From: Budorcas taxicolor
Lineage: Eukaryota > Chordata > Mammalia > Artiodactyla > Bovidae
DNA length: 64,000 nucleotides
Assembly: GCF_023091745.1 (NCBI RefSeq)
Contig: NC_068926.1
Location: forward strand, 46,896,001 to 46,960,000
Reading direction: 5' to 3'
Part shown: one piece after another, positions 43,862 to 55,344 of the stretch
Position numbering within the stretch: the first letter of the stretch is position 1
How the letters are laid out: every line of letters begins with the position of its first letter
The notes under the pieces: generated by a model
The model's input: only the letters and a program-made list of their open reading frames with translations
What the model was told of the DNA's origin: nothing
The model's database searches: none
Program-made: the position numbers and the translations under genes

Positions 43862-44475
43862 AAAAATGATACAGATGGACCTATTTTCAGGGCAGGAATA
43901 GAGACACGGGTGTAGAGAAAGGTCTTGTGGGCAAGGGTGATGGGAAGAAGAGGGTAGGATAAACAGGGAGACATGTAACCCCATCTATACACTACTGCTG
44001 CTGCTGCTGCTAAGTCGCTTCTGTCGTGTCCAACTCTGTGCCACCCCATAGACGGCAGCCCAACAGGCTCCCCCGTCCCTGGGATTCTCCAGACAAAAAC
44101 ACTGGAGTGGGTTGCCGTTTCCTTCTCCAATGCAGGAAAGTGAAAAGTGAAAGTGAAGTTGCTCAGTTGTGCCCGACTCTTCGCAACCCCATGGACTGCA
44201 GCCTACCAGGCTCCTCCATCCATGGCCTTTTTCAGGCAAGAGTACTGGAGTGGGGTGCCATTACCATGTGTAAAATAAATAGCCAGTGGGAAGCTGCTAT
44301 ATAGCACAGGAGCTCAGTTCTATGCTCTGTGGTGATCTAGAGTGGTGGGGTGGGGAGGTGGGATTAGGCTCAAGACAGAGGCTAATGTATGTATACACCT
44401 AGCTGATTCACATTGTTGTACAGCAGAAACAAGCACAACATTGTAAAGCAATTTTACTCCAATTTTTAAAAATTT
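43862..44475 (+). mobile_element. Ruminant L1 3' end split by Bov-A2
   Basis: 'acagatggacctattttcag' and 'aggaatagagacacgggtgt' before the SINE. After it come 'tatagcacaggagctcagtt', 'agctgattcacattgttgta' and 'caacattgtaaagcaatttt'. Confidence 0.88.
43994..44264 (-). mobile_element. Bov-A2 SINE inside L1
   Basis: The reverse complement of both monomers, starting with a (CTG)n run and 'ctaagtcgcttctgtcgtgt' and ending 'tactggagtggggtgccatt'. Confidence 0.95.
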
Positions 44476-45544
44476 AAAAATTGGGAAAATAAGTGGGAGA
44501 TTCCTCAGACCTCAGCCAAGGGTTCAGATGATGCAGGTAAATGTGGTGATGATCCATGCTTTGCTCCATGAAATGTATGTGGAAGAGATTTCTAAAACAT
44601 TCTGTGGGGAGCTTTCAAATCAGGGCTTGGTCCCCTGGGCTGTCCCTCTTCCCCTCTGCCTGAGAGACTCCTCCGCAAAGCAGATGAGGGCTGTGTTACC
44701 AGGTTCTTGTCTCTAGTAACAAGAATAAGACCTAAACTCTCGTTCTTTTATGGCACTGAGAATTGGGGCTTATTTGTTATTACAGCATAACCTAGACTAG
44801 CCTGACTGATACAGGCGCCCAAAGGAATCACATATGAATAGTGCAAGCACAGAAACTGCTAAATATAAGCCTTTTCTGGTGAAGAAATGTTAGTTGAGCA
44901 ATAAGCCATTTCTACTTATTCTAAAGGATTAATTTGGTCTCCAGTATGTTAGTAAGGGGCAGTAATAATAGCATTTTAATGACTCTCCTTCCCAATTTAG
45001 AATGCAGAAGATTTTGATGCTGTCAAACTCTTTAGTGAGGACTTGCTCCAAGTTCATGCAATGCAACTTGTCTGTCTGAACCGGGTGATGGTGTTGTCAG
45101 CTAGTCCGCTTGGAAACACAAAGGCCTTCTTTGCTCTTAGAGGAACCATTTTTAAAAGTACATTATTGGTTTTAGGATTCACCACTGGGGTTCTGGGAAG
45201 GTTTACATTTCCTCATTTGACCTCAAATGTGGCATGTTTCTGATGCCTCCTGAGTCCTTCTCTCAAAAAAGAAGGGCAAAAAGAAACAATGAGAGGATGG
45301 CAGGAGGGGTCCTAGGCTGCCCACTTACTGCTATCTGGCAGTATGAATTTGGAGGTCAAAGGGCAGCCTGCACCTGGACAGGAAGTCTCCCTCTCACTTC
45401 CCATCATCCTGCTTCCAGGGTTGAATAAACTGAAGGAAGGCACATTCCCACGAAGCCAGGAATACCACCATAGTGAGTTCTCCAAACGTGGCTGAGGTGC
45501 AGACATCAAGGCCATGGAGAAAGTGCTGTGTGATTATTATTGAT
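44476..45544. other. Mostly unclassified; possible MLT1-like tail
   Basis: 44750-44812 ('ttgttattacagcataacct', 'ctgactgatacagg') resembles the end of an MLT1-type LTR. Elsewhere no repeat is recognised. An exon-like open stretch at about 44999-45090 follows 'cttcccaatttag', but there is no protein match I can name. Confidence 0.3.
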
Positions 45545-45695
45545 ATAACAATGCTCTAGATACATGTACTAGTCCCATTTCACAGATGAGAAAACTGAGG
45601 CATAGAAATACTGTGCAGATAGCTCAAGAACATGTGGATTCACATTAGAGCAGAATTTGGACCCAGGCTGTCTCTTTCAGGAATCTGCAGAGTAT
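45545..45695 (-). mobile_element. MIR SINE
   Basis: 'cccatttcacagatgagaaa', 'actgaggcatagaaatactg' and 'cagaatttggacccaggctg' are the reverse complement of MIR. Confidence 0.85.
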
Positions 45696-46124
45696 AGTGT
45701 GTGCATGTGTGTGTGTATTTGTGTATGTTGCAAAATATATTTAGTGACTCAGACATGGTGGTCTCCCAGGCATGTCTGTAACTCATCTATAACAGCGCTA
45801 CTGCAAATGTACTTTCGTATTCAAAGGACAAATTGACTGATACTCATACGCATTGCAGTGAAAGATTCTAAACCTCTAACATGTCATCTCACCATCTCAC
45901 CATCAAATTTTTCTTTATACTGTTTTCACATTATGTGACATTTACTTTCACACGTCTGGATGAATGTATCATCTTAGCAAAAGCAACCCAGAATGATGTA
46001 ATGTAATGGCTCATTAAAATAATAACCTGAACAGGCATGGGCTTTTTTTGTCATTGTGTTTTTGTAAGATTTTTGGTGTTTTTTGTTTTTTTTTTTTAAC
46101 AGATGATAACATGCATAATGTGCG
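45696..46124. other. No gene recognised
   Basis: A TG-rich start (45700-45728) and a T-run near 46085-46098 are the only structure. Confidence 0.35.
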
Positions 46125-46465
46125 GGGCAGTGTGGCAGAGTGGTTAAGACCAGGTAGCCTCATCCCAGCCTTATCACTCATCAGCCATGCATCCTCAGGC
46201 AAACTTACCTTTTCACTGCCTCAATTTCTTTATTCACTGAATGGTATGGTATGGCATGGCATCCTCTGTCCATGGGATTTCCCAGGTGAGAATACTGGAG
46301 TGGGTTGCCATTTCCTACTCTAGGGGATCTTCTCGATCCAGGAATTCAACTCAAGTCTCCTTCACTGGCAGGTGAATTCTTTACTACTGAGCCACCTGGG
46401 AAGTACCCCTCACCCACTGAGTGGAAATAACAATTGTATCTCTTGCATAGGGCTGTTATAAGAGT
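46125..46465 (+). mobile_element. MIR SINE split by a Bov-tA
   Basis: 'ggcagagtggttaagaccag' and 'catcctcaggcaaacttacc' precede the SINE. 'gagtggaaataacaattgta' and 'agggctgttataagagttaa' follow it. Both halves keep the MIR order. Confidence 0.8.
46260..46406 (-). mobile_element. Bov-tA SINE lacking its 3' tail
   Basis: The plus strand reads 'cctctgtccatgggatttcc' to 'tgagccacctgggaagtacc'. The BovB-derived 3' tail that should lie on the left is absent and a short (GGTAT/GGCAT)n run (46241-46262) stands there instead. Confidence 0.88.
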
Positions 46466-46565
46466 TAAATGAGTTATTCCAAACCCATAGTTCCTTCTCT
46501 GCCTAAATCCAAAGAGAAACACTACCTTTGGCAATAAGAACTAAGGCTGTTCCTAAGCAAAAATG

Positions 46566-46766
46566 TTAGTTGTTCAGTCATGTCCAACCCTTTGCAACCC
46601 CATGAACAGCTGCCTGCCAAGCTCCTCTGTCCATGGAATTCCCCAGGCAAGAATACTGGAGTGGGTTCCCATTCCCTTCTCCAGGGGATCTTCCTGACCC
46701 AGGGATTGAATCCAGGTCTCCTGCATTGGCAGGTGAATCCTTTACCATCTGAGCCACCAGGGAAGT
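46566..46766 (-). mobile_element. Bov-tA SINE
   Basis: The reverse complement, from 'ttagttgttcagtcatgtcc' to 'atctgagccaccagggaagt'. Confidence 0.93.
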
Positions 46767-46949
46767 ATGAACACACATAATTTCACTGGAGAGATATTAC
46801 TATTATTACAGGATGCCACCCCAGTTTCAAACACACCTAAGGAGCTTGAATAAGAGTTGAGGTACCATCTATGTCAAAGACGATCATACAGTGAATGTCA
46901 CAGAAATGCTAGCTGGAGTGGACTAGTGGAGAAATTACAGACATATAGG

Positions 46950-47163
46950 CGCTTCCCTGGTGGCTCAGAGGTTAAAGCGTCTGCCTGCAATGTGGAAGAC
47001 CCAGGTTCAATCCCTGGCTTGGGAAGATCCCCTGGAGAAGGAAATGGCAACCCACTCCAGTATTCTTGCCCGGAGAATCCCATGGACGGAGGAACCTGGT
47101 GGGTTACAGTCCACAGGGTCGCAAAGAGCCGGACACGACTGAACGACTTCACTTTCACTTTCA
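46950..47163 (+). mobile_element. Bov-tA SINE, full length
   Basis: 'gcgcttccctggtggctcag' to 'gacttcactttcactttcag'. This is one of the best preserved copies in the window. Confidence 0.95.
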
Positions 47164-47449
47164 GGGAGCATCAAACCGGTTAGACTTTATTATGAAACAT
47201 AACACATTCATGTCAGCAGCCATGTGCCTCTAAATCTCAGACAAAATCCAATGCAAGAATCAAAACTATCCTGTTTCAGTTTTCTCCAGGAAAACAGAAA
47301 GAACAATGGGTGATACTGGCTTTTGTGTTACTGTTAATCTGAGTATTTGAGTCAATGGCAGAGAATTTCCCAAAGTCAAGTTGGAGCTCCTACAGCTAAC
47401 CTACTGGAAATTCAAGGAAACTGGTCTAGCGTGTGTCTGCTCCAATTAT

Positions 47450-47635
47450 TCTCAGTGGTAAAGAATCTACCTGTGAGACAGGAGACATAGTTTCAGTCCC
47501 TGGGTCAGGAAGATCCCCTGGAGAAGGAAATGGCAACCCACTCCAGCATTCTTACCAGGATAACCCCATAGACAGAGGAGCTTGGGAGGCTGCGGTCCAT
47601 AGGTTCGCAGAGTCAGACATGACTGAGTGACTGAA
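47450..47635 (+). mobile_element. Bov-tA SINE, head truncated
   Basis: 'ctcagtggtaaagaatctac' to 'gtcagacatgactgagtgac'. Confidence 0.88.
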
Positions 47636-47640
47636 CACTA

Positions 47641-48507
47641 ACCCCAACTGTTCCAAGGAAATGGGCAGCATGCTGGGCGTGGGTGTTGGTGAAACACTAG
47701 TCACCAATGAGTTACGCCAGCCCTGCAAGTTGACATCTTGCTGATGAAAAAATTCCATCACTGGAGGAACATTATTTTGGTTTTTTCAAAATAAAAATTT
47801 TAGACTGTCCCACTACAAAAAGATTACCTTGCTGGCTATAAACACTGGTAATCAGAAATCCCAAGTCTGAGTATATTTTCAGTTATTTTTTGGCTTGATA
47901 ATATTAGTAATATCACAAATGATCTTTAACGTTGCCTTGGAATTCTTAAAGAATATAGCCAAAATTTAACCAGAAAATTATACACATACACACACACATA
48001 TACTGCATGTTATTGACCTATACGATATAAAATAATAAATTATTTAATAATAAATGCTCTTATATATAGTATAGATTAATGCTACAAACTATACCATACA
48101 TAATCTGTATTACATAGCCTATCAACTGTGTATGATTTAAGAATAATTATAAATGAAAAAATTTAAATGTACACAAACTATGAAAAACTTAACTAATTAA
48201 CAAAGTGTAAGCAGGTAAAGACTAACTAAATTGCAAACCTATCAGGCATCATCTCTACAAAGATCTCACCTTTGTAGAGATGATAGGATCTCTGAGGATA
48301 CATCATGAACAAGAGATATTTTCATGGCAAAACCCAATTTAAACGCTTTCCATTATGCTAGCCCAGTGAACATTTCTTTAAAAATAGTCATATTCACATG
48401 CATAACATCCAATTTTGCTAGTTTCTCTTCCTACTTATAGTAAGGATTTCATACCCAACTGTTATCTCCAGGGAAAGAGACAGAAAAGAGAAAAGATCAA
48501 AGGTCAG
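47641..48507. other. AT-rich stretch with a hairpin, no gene
   Basis: 47930-48200 is strongly AT-rich with a short CA run near 47983-47998. A perfect 15-bp inverted repeat lies at 48248-48284. No repeat family or exon is recognised. Confidence 0.4.
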
Positions 48508-48678
48508 GGGGACTTCCCTGATGGTCCAGTGGTTAAGACTTTGCCTTCTAATGCAGGTAGCGTGGGTTTGATCCCTGGTTGGGGTTTGATCCCACATGCC
48601 TTGAGGCGGAAAAAGAGACCCCAAAATATAAAATGGAAGCTATATTGTAACAAATTTTAAAATGGTCCACACTGAAAA
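48508..48678 (+). mobile_element. CHR-type tRNA SINE
   Basis: 'ggacttccctgatggtccag', 'agtggttaagactttgcctt', 'gggtttgatccctggttggg' and the tail 'aacaaattttaaaatggtcc'. Its tail matches that of the copy at 9715-9900. Confidence 0.88.
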
Positions 48679-49599
48679 CAAATCTTAAAGAAAAAGATTC
48701 GAGGTGGGAGAAATCTCACTTTTTACCTTTAAAAATGTTTGATTTTATTTCTTTTAATAAAGAGAAGTCTACTGCCTTACACATATCACACACACTCACC
48801 CACTGCAAAAGAAACAAGCCCCCTTTATAATTTACCTTCTCCATCACCTTTCAGAGGTATGTGAGTTTAAGGGGATGCAACAAGCCTTTTATAATAAAGA
48901 TGCTGCACACTGGCTTGGGATGAGATGGAAATAAGACATGTCACATTTTAGGAGAGAATGCATGCAAGTAGGGCATTCGTCCAAATCTTTTGTACTGTGC
49001 ATTTCAAAGTTGAGACCCAGTGGGTGGGGCAAAAATAAATCAAGCCCTCCTACGGTGGGAATGTATTGGGATTCCCGTCTCTCAAATCTGACCCTATTTT
49101 TTTCTCTCTGAATTGTCAGCTGCTTCAGGGGTTGTCTGATGGATGCCTCTTTTTCTTAGTTCTAAGAATTTTGAGCTGGGAATATGTTTGAAACACTTCA
49201 GAAAAAGAGTGGAAAACACAGTGTTTCCTTTGAAATGTATTCCTTTGTTACACCCCCCTCCCAAGAGGTAGAGTCCCCCCACACCTGAGGGTAGCCAGGA
49301 CCCTTTTCACTCCTACCAATGACCTCACCGGCTCCCAGGGGCTACAGCACAGGGGTTCTCATGCCAGCTTGGTGATTTATAACAAAGTTGTGTGAGGAAA
49401 GAAAACAGTAATTCATTTCATCCTTAATTGGGTGTCTTTAGGAAGGAGATGCTGGGCATTTTTTTCTAGACAGTTGAATTTCAAAGAATTTTATATATCA
49501 CCCCCCACAAGTAGATAGAAAAAGTCTTTTCTTGAGAAATCATCTCGGCATGAAAAGAATTTACTTGCAGAAATGTATTTGGATGTTTTCTTTTAGATT
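48679..49599. other. Repeat-poor, no gene
   Basis: No interspersed repeat recognised and no open frame with a family match. Confidence 0.35.
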
Positions 49600-49722
49600 G
49601 TTGTTGTTTAGTCGCTAAGTGGTGTCCGACTCTGCGACCCCATGGACTGTAGCCTACCAGGTTCCTCCGTCCAAAGAATTTCCAAGGCAATATTGGACTG
49701 GGTTGCCATTTCCTTCTCCAGT
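49600..49722 (-). mobile_element. Bov SINE, 5'-truncated
   Basis: The reverse complement, from 'tttagtcgctaagtggtgtc' to 'gttgccatttccttctccag'. The flanks share 'tttagatt', a likely short target duplication. Confidence 0.88.
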
Positions 49723-51010
49723 TTTGCTTTAGATTACATCCCTAATAATCTCCTTGCTGATGATTTTAACAGTGATTTAAAAATAATAATAGAGACTTAA
49801 AATGATATTTGCTCCAGTTTATAAGCTCTCAGGGTGTAGACACAGAAAGACAAAGGGGCATGATTTTGTTGCCCAAGATTTTATTCTGAAATATTTCAAA
49901 CAGATAGAAAATGGGAAATTTTGGAGAAAGAACACCCAATGCCCACACCTAGATGCTACAATTAACATTAAGGGTCTGCAAAATTCTGTCTCTCAGTTTA
50001 TCCATTGCTCTCTTTATCCGTTGATCCATCTCCATTTTTTGATGCCAAGAGCCTAACTTGAGCTGTCAACTGCTCTCTGTCAGGGAGAGGATTTGAGGAG
50101 GCATCTTCTTCTAACCTGTTTAGATAGCAGAAAGGGGCGAGATATCCTAGTGGCTGGAAGAGTGCATTCTATTTCCCCAGCAATAGCAGTCCACCAGCTG
50201 CCTCATGCGTTGGATGCTGCTCCCTCTCTTGACACTTGCCTTTTCATCATAAGGTTCTTCCACCAAGCTCTGCACCTAGCTAACAATAATGTGGCATAAC
50301 TTTTCTCATCCAGCCAGAAATAAACCAAGCTTTCCCTTGGTCAGGCTGGGGGATTGTTTGAGGAGTTGTAAGCTCAGTAAAAAGGAGGTCTTCTAAATAC
50401 AGATAACATACATCACATGCACCTATCTCAAGGATTCAACTCTATGAATCTTATATCTGTATGCTTTCATATAACCACCACCCAGTTCCAGATAGCAAGT
50501 ATTTCCAGCACCCAGAAGCCTCCCTTGAGCCCTGCATTAGTCAGTAAACCACCTCCTACAAGGAGATCACAAATCTGACTTCAAAAACCCTAGATTACTC
50601 ATACCTGTTCTCTAATTTCCATACATGGATTCAAACACGATCTACTTTTTTGTCTGGCCTCAGCATTGTTGAATGTACTCGCATTGTTGCATGTAGCTCA
50701 TTCTTTTGAATAAGGAAATGGTAAAGCATAAAACAAGGAGACTAACAGAATTCTTTAGTAACTAACAGAATTCAGATTCTTCCCATGTTGTCTACTTGGG
50801 TGCCTTTTTTCATTTTTCAATGTCTATTTTTTATTCTTTTCAAAATGTTTTGCTTTTGCTGGTCCCTTAAGCATGTGTTTCATCTGGCTTCAGGGAGGGG
50901 AACTTCTTCCCAAAGTTCACTGATTTCCAGAATGATTGACTGCAAATATTTATTGACTGTCAGTCAGATAATGGGTGTATCTTTGACTTTCCTGGCATTT
51001 TTGTTTATGC
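49723..51010. other. Repeat-poor, no gene
   Basis: No interspersed repeat is recognised with confidence. The frame 50785-51078 (97 residues, Phe/Leu-rich) runs into the MER20 and is not credible. Confidence 0.35.
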
Positions 51011-51222
51011 CAGTGGTTCTCAACTGGGGTCTATTGCCCCACCAGGGAGCATTTGGCAATGTCTGGAGAGATTTCTAGTTATATCTGGAACACAAGAAAT
51101 GTTCTACTAGTATCTAGTGGGTAGAAGTCAGGGATGCTGAGAACATCCTACCATGCAAAGACATCACCCAAGGCAGAGCGTTATGTGGTCCTGAATGTTG
51201 ATGCAAAAGTGGAGAAACCTGG
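51011..51222 (+). mobile_element. MER20 (hAT-Charlie) transposon
   Basis: 'cagtggttctcaactggggt', 'agcatttggcaatgtctgga', 'agtgggtagaagtcagggat' and 'gtggagaaacctgg' follow the MER20 order from end to end. Confidence 0.9.
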
Positions 51223-51359
51223 GTTACATTTTTTATCCATTTTGAACAGATCTCTTCAAACATGATAGCTGTGATGGTCTAGCTCAAGCTAGACTTCTGA
51301 TCTACCACTGAACACATTCTCTGGAGGCCAGTTGGGGGCTCTTCCAGTTGCAGACAATG

Positions 51360-51583
51360 AGCTTCCCAGGTGACGCTAGTAGTAAAGAACCTGCCTGCCA
51401 ATGCAGGAGACATAGGAGACTCGGGTTCGATCCCTGAGTTGGGAAGATCCCCTGGAGGAGAGCATGGCAACCCACTCCACTAGTCTTGCCTGGAGGATCC
51501 CATGGACAAAGGAACCTGACAGGCTACGGTCCATAGGATCACACAAAGTCAGACACAATCAAAGCAGCTTGGCACACGCACAT
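51360..51583 (+). mobile_element. Bov-tA SINE
   Basis: 'gagcttcccaggtgacgcta' to 'cagacacaatcaaagcagct'. Confidence 0.92.
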
Positions 51584-51642
51584 ACTTGTTTACAGTGTCT
51601 CAGGTGTACAGCAAAGCGATTCTGTTTTATATATATATATAT

Positions 51643-51922
51643 GCTGCTGCTGCGGCTGCTGCTAAGTCGCTTCAGTCGTGTCCGACTCTGTGCGACCCCA
51701 TAGACGGCAGCCTACCAGGCTACCCCCTCCCTGGGATTCTCCAGGCAAGAACACTGGAGTGGGTTGCCATTTCTTTCTCCAATGCATGAAAGTGAAAAGT
51801 GAAAGTGAAGTCGCTCAGTTGTGCCCGACTCTTCATGACACCATGGACTGCAGCCTGACAGGCTCCTCCGTCCATGGGATTTCCCAGGCAAGAGTACTGG
51901 AGTGGGGTGCCATTGCCTTCTC
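51643..51922 (-). mobile_element. Bov-A2 SINE, full length
   Basis: It starts with a (CTG)n run and 'ctaagtcgcttcagtcgtgt' and ends 'gtggggtgccattgccttct'. Both monomers are complete and close to consensus. Confidence 0.97.

Positions 51923-51925
<3 letters not shown>

Positions 51926-51959
<34 letters not shown>
51926..51959. repeat. (AT)n microsatellite
   Basis: A pure 34-bp alternating AT run. Confidence 0.97.
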
Positions 51960-51968
<9 letters not shown>

Positions 51969-52055
51969 AATATATAAAGAATTTTAAGATTCGTTTCCAT
52001 TATCAGATTATAAGATATTAAATATAGTTCCCTGTGCTTTACAGTAGGTAAGGAT

Positions 52056-53792
52056 TTGGAGTCTTAAAAAAAAAAAGAAAAAAAACTCTCTATTCATTTG
52101 CATTTCTCCTGAGTACCTAGCCTAGTCTGTTGTTGATGGTAAGCAAGGTTTTCTGATTCAGTTAATTTTGTAAGCAGTGTATAAATTCAACATCCAACAT
52201 CCTGCGATAAAGTAAAGTAAGTGAAAGGAAGTCACAAGTCAACACTAGTCCCTTTCAGATACTGGTAATCAGAGCTGCTTGCCTAGCAGAACTAATAATT
52301 TAAGATCTCATTTCTGTTTGACACTTTCCACTAAGACAGGGATGGGAGGACACTTTAAGGCAGGGGGAAAACGCCAAAAGCCGTAGAATCTCTGTAAATG
52401 GGTCAAATATCTCCTGCCTTTTAAGTGGTTAAGGAGTCAGGAGATTTCCAAGTCAGTGTTGTGGATGTGAATATTGCAATGGGATCCACGGCTTCCAGGA
52501 TGGAGGTGTGTGAGCTTCCTAAGTGGGGAGAAAAGCAAGACCCAATTAACTCATGTTTTCTCTTGTTTTAACTTCAGCCTCTCAACAGAGCTCACAGGAA
52601 AACATTTTGGCTATTCAGGAATCCCTTGCATTGGGTGATTACAAAGACTGTCTTATAGTGTCATTAGTTGGACTTGATGGGGAAGAAAATCAAGAATTTC
52701 ACTGTGCCTCTTGTAGAGGGTATGAAACTGAAGCCGAATGGTGGGTGAGCCACAGAACAGAAGTCTATAGGATGCCCCATCTCTTCTTTAACCTCCAGAC
52801 TCAAGTCCGGTCGTAAGTTCCACTTTGATTTCCTTGAATCACCGCTTAGAGGAAGGAAGGAAAAGACTTGGTACCAGAAGCCCTGAGGAGGAATCTTAAG
52901 GTTTTGGATCCAGCTCTCTGCTCGATTCCCGATTAAGTCTGAGCCTTAAACCAGTTTAAAAGCAGAAAGACATATGGTCTATAAAGCCCTGCCTCTTATG
53001 TGCTATTCAAAACAAAACTGCTGGGGCTGGGAGGTTGGGGTATTAGAAAGCAATCTAGTGTCCTGTCCATTCAAGGAACCCCTCTGGAGGGAGGGAGAGG
53101 GTGAGAAACTTTGTAAAAAAAAAAAAAAAAGGTTTAGGGTGGAGGGAGGGAGGAATAAAGAGGCTTATCAAGGCAAGCTGAACTTTGGCGGCTAAGCGCT
53201 GGAGTGAGCCGCGCTCCCCCCTGCCGGGGAGTTGATGAATAATCCTGGGTCTGGCTGGGGGACTGAGCCAAGCCATCAAGGCGGGACTCAGCCATTCTAA
53301 ACGCAAATGAGGGGGCCCTTTCCACCCAGGCCTAAAGGGGAAGGATTAGAAGAGGGAGTTCAAAGCTCTAAAATGGCTCATTCGTGCTTTCTTTTTTTCC
53401 TGCCCCCCTCAACCCTTTATTTTGTAAAGGGACCAGAAATATGGTTGGTTATTATCTCAAGTTATTGCTACAAAGAATTTCGAAATTAAAAGATAAGCAC
53501 ACTGAGGAAGCTTAGTAATTTTCATAAAAGAGGACTTAAAACAGATGTGCCCTCTTTCACGGAAGCAAGCTTGAAAAAATAGAAAAGCATTTTTAACATA
53601 GCAGGGGGACATCACATGGCCTCGCGTTTGTCTCCAGAGCATCACTGTGTGTGAATATCAGGCGGGTATGGAGAGAGGACCAATGAGCTAACTCCACTGC
53701 AAATGGCTGGGAAAAGTGCTTTCATCTTCCTGGGCCTGGGGTAGATGACCCGAGTCTGCACACTAGATCTTCTGCTAACTAGATAATTTAAT
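52056..53792. other. Repeat-poor block of about 1.7 kb
   Basis: After a short A-rich run (52068-52085) I recognise no repeat. 53185-53310 is richer in CG dinucleotides than its surroundings and includes 'gaataatcc' (a K50-homeodomain-like TAATCC). An open stretch at 52553-52816 follows an acceptor-like 'cttgttttaacttcag', but no family is recognised. An enhancer or a noncoding exon are both possible and neither is shown. Confidence 0.35.
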
Positions 53793-53807
53793 TTTTTAAA
53801 ATGTTGA

Positions 53808-54135
53808 ATACTGCTTTCCTGGGGCTCAGTGGTAAAGAATCTGCCTGCCAATGCAGAAGACATGGGTTCGATCCCTGGTCCGGGAAGATCCCACATGCTG
53901 CGGAGCAACTAAGCCCAAGTGCCACAACTGCTAAGCTAGTGCTTTAGAACCCGGGAGCCACAGCTCCTGAGCCCTCTTGCCACAACTGCAGAAGCCTCGC
54001 CCCCGAGAACCCGCGCTTCTCAATAAGAAAAGGCACCGCAGTGAGAAGCCCTCACACCCTCTCACCGCAACCAGAGAAAAGCCTGAGCAGCAGCAAAGAC
54101 GCAGCAGAACCAAAACTAAATAATTAATCAAACTA
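53808..54135 (+). mobile_element. CHR-type SINE, full length, 15-bp TSD
   Basis: 'cctggggctcagtggtaaag', 'ggttcgatccctggtccggg', 'cccacatgctgcggagcaac', and further 'gccacaactgc' units before the tail. The target duplication 'tttttaaaatgttga' is perfect at 53793-53807 and 54136-54150. Confidence 0.95.
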
Positions 54136-54150
54136 TTTTTAAAATGTTGA

Positions 54151-54575
54151 GTAACCTGCTGTTCAGAAGGTGTTGAGGTCATCCAAACCACAGTCCGATC
54201 TGTAAGCAAAGCCAAGATTTTGTCAACAACTTAACCCTTTTCCTCCTTCTATCATGAGATGGATCTTTCCCTGTTTGCTTTGGGCTGTTGCCGCACCAGT
54301 TTGCTTTTGAAGGCTCTCAGGCTGTTAAAATGTGAATCATTAGGTGTTTGCTCCAGTTCCTTCCTTCACCAGAACCCCTATAGTTTTGTGTCAATTCTTA
54401 CCAAACCATAGGTTTTCTTCTGCTCATCTCTTTCATAGCTGCTCTGAGTAATGCTGCAAGGAAATGGGAGGGTTCCTCTGTGATTTCGTAAGAGAAACCA
54501 AAAGGCAAGTAGATGAACAGTAGTGCTTCTAACTAGCCGAAGAGACAAACATTTAAACGTATTCAGAAATTACAG
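54151..54575. other. No gene recognised
   Basis: Unclassified sequence between two CHR-type SINEs. Confidence 0.35.
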
Positions 54576-54712
54576 AGACTTCCCTGGGAATGCAGTGGTC
54601 AAGAGCTTCCACTGCCGGAGATGCTGGTTTGATCCCGGGTTGGGTAATGAGATACCACATGCCCTGCAATGAGGCCAAAAAAATTAATAAAAAATTATTT
54701 TTTAAAAAACAG
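54576..54712 (+). mobile_element. CHR-type tRNA SINE, short form
   Basis: 'gacttccctgggaatgcagt', 'gctggtttgatcccgggttg' and an A/T-rich tail. Confidence 0.85.
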
Positions 54713-54885
54713 GAAGACATTGCAAGCCCACCAAGTTATAGTGATTACAAGATCTTCTGCTGTCTTTTGCAGGCGAAGAGCTGTATCTTGAATGACACAA
54801 AGGGTTTTCCAAGTTATGGAAACCATTTGTGTGTTTTTTTGTCACTGTGTGAAGTGTTTTCTGTGTTTTCCATCAAAATAAAATG

Positions 54886-55085
54886 CTAGTCACTCAGTCG
54901 TGTCCAACGCTTGAACTGTAGCCCACCGGTCTCCTCTGTCCATGGAATCCTCCAGGCAAGAATGTTGCGTTGGGAAGCCATTCCCTTCTCCAGAGGATCC
55001 TCCCAAACCAGGGATGGAACTCACATCTCTTGTGTCTCCTGCATCGGCAGGCAGATTCTTCACCACTGTGCCACCTGGGAAAACC
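54886..55085 (-). mobile_element. Bov-tA SINE
   Basis: The reverse complement, from 'ctagtcactcagtcgtgtcc' to 'ccactgtgccacctgggaaa'. Confidence 0.92.
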
Positions 55086-55344
55086 ACAGTAGGCGTAGGA
55101 ACAAGGATTCTTTTAGGATCCCACAGGAGTATTTTAAGTTCTTTTAAAAAATCAAAAGAAGAAGTGAATATAATCTGGCCTGGATTACATTAGTCTTTAA
55201 ACCAATGCAACCATAAAATATAAATGTTATAATTCTTATAATGAAAAGAAGAACCCATGAAGGCAAAGGTGCCTGGCACTCGTGAGTCACAATGCAACTC
55301 TGACCAAGTATATATAGGACATTGGGCTGGATATTTTGCAAATC

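Larger units (their letters stand above)
51590..52055 (-). mobile_element. Ruminant L1 3' end split by Bov-A2
   Basis: 'caggtgtacagcaaagcgat' before and 'agatattaaatatagttccc' plus 'tgtgctttacagtagg' after the SINE are the reverse complement of the L1 3' region. A 34-bp AT microsatellite (51926-51959) follows the SINE. Confidence 0.88.

Noticed and set aside
46950..47030. tRNA-like A- and B-box sequence
   Set aside because: It is the tRNA-derived head of a Bov-tA SINE. The same head occurs throughout the window, and no intact tRNA gene is seen.
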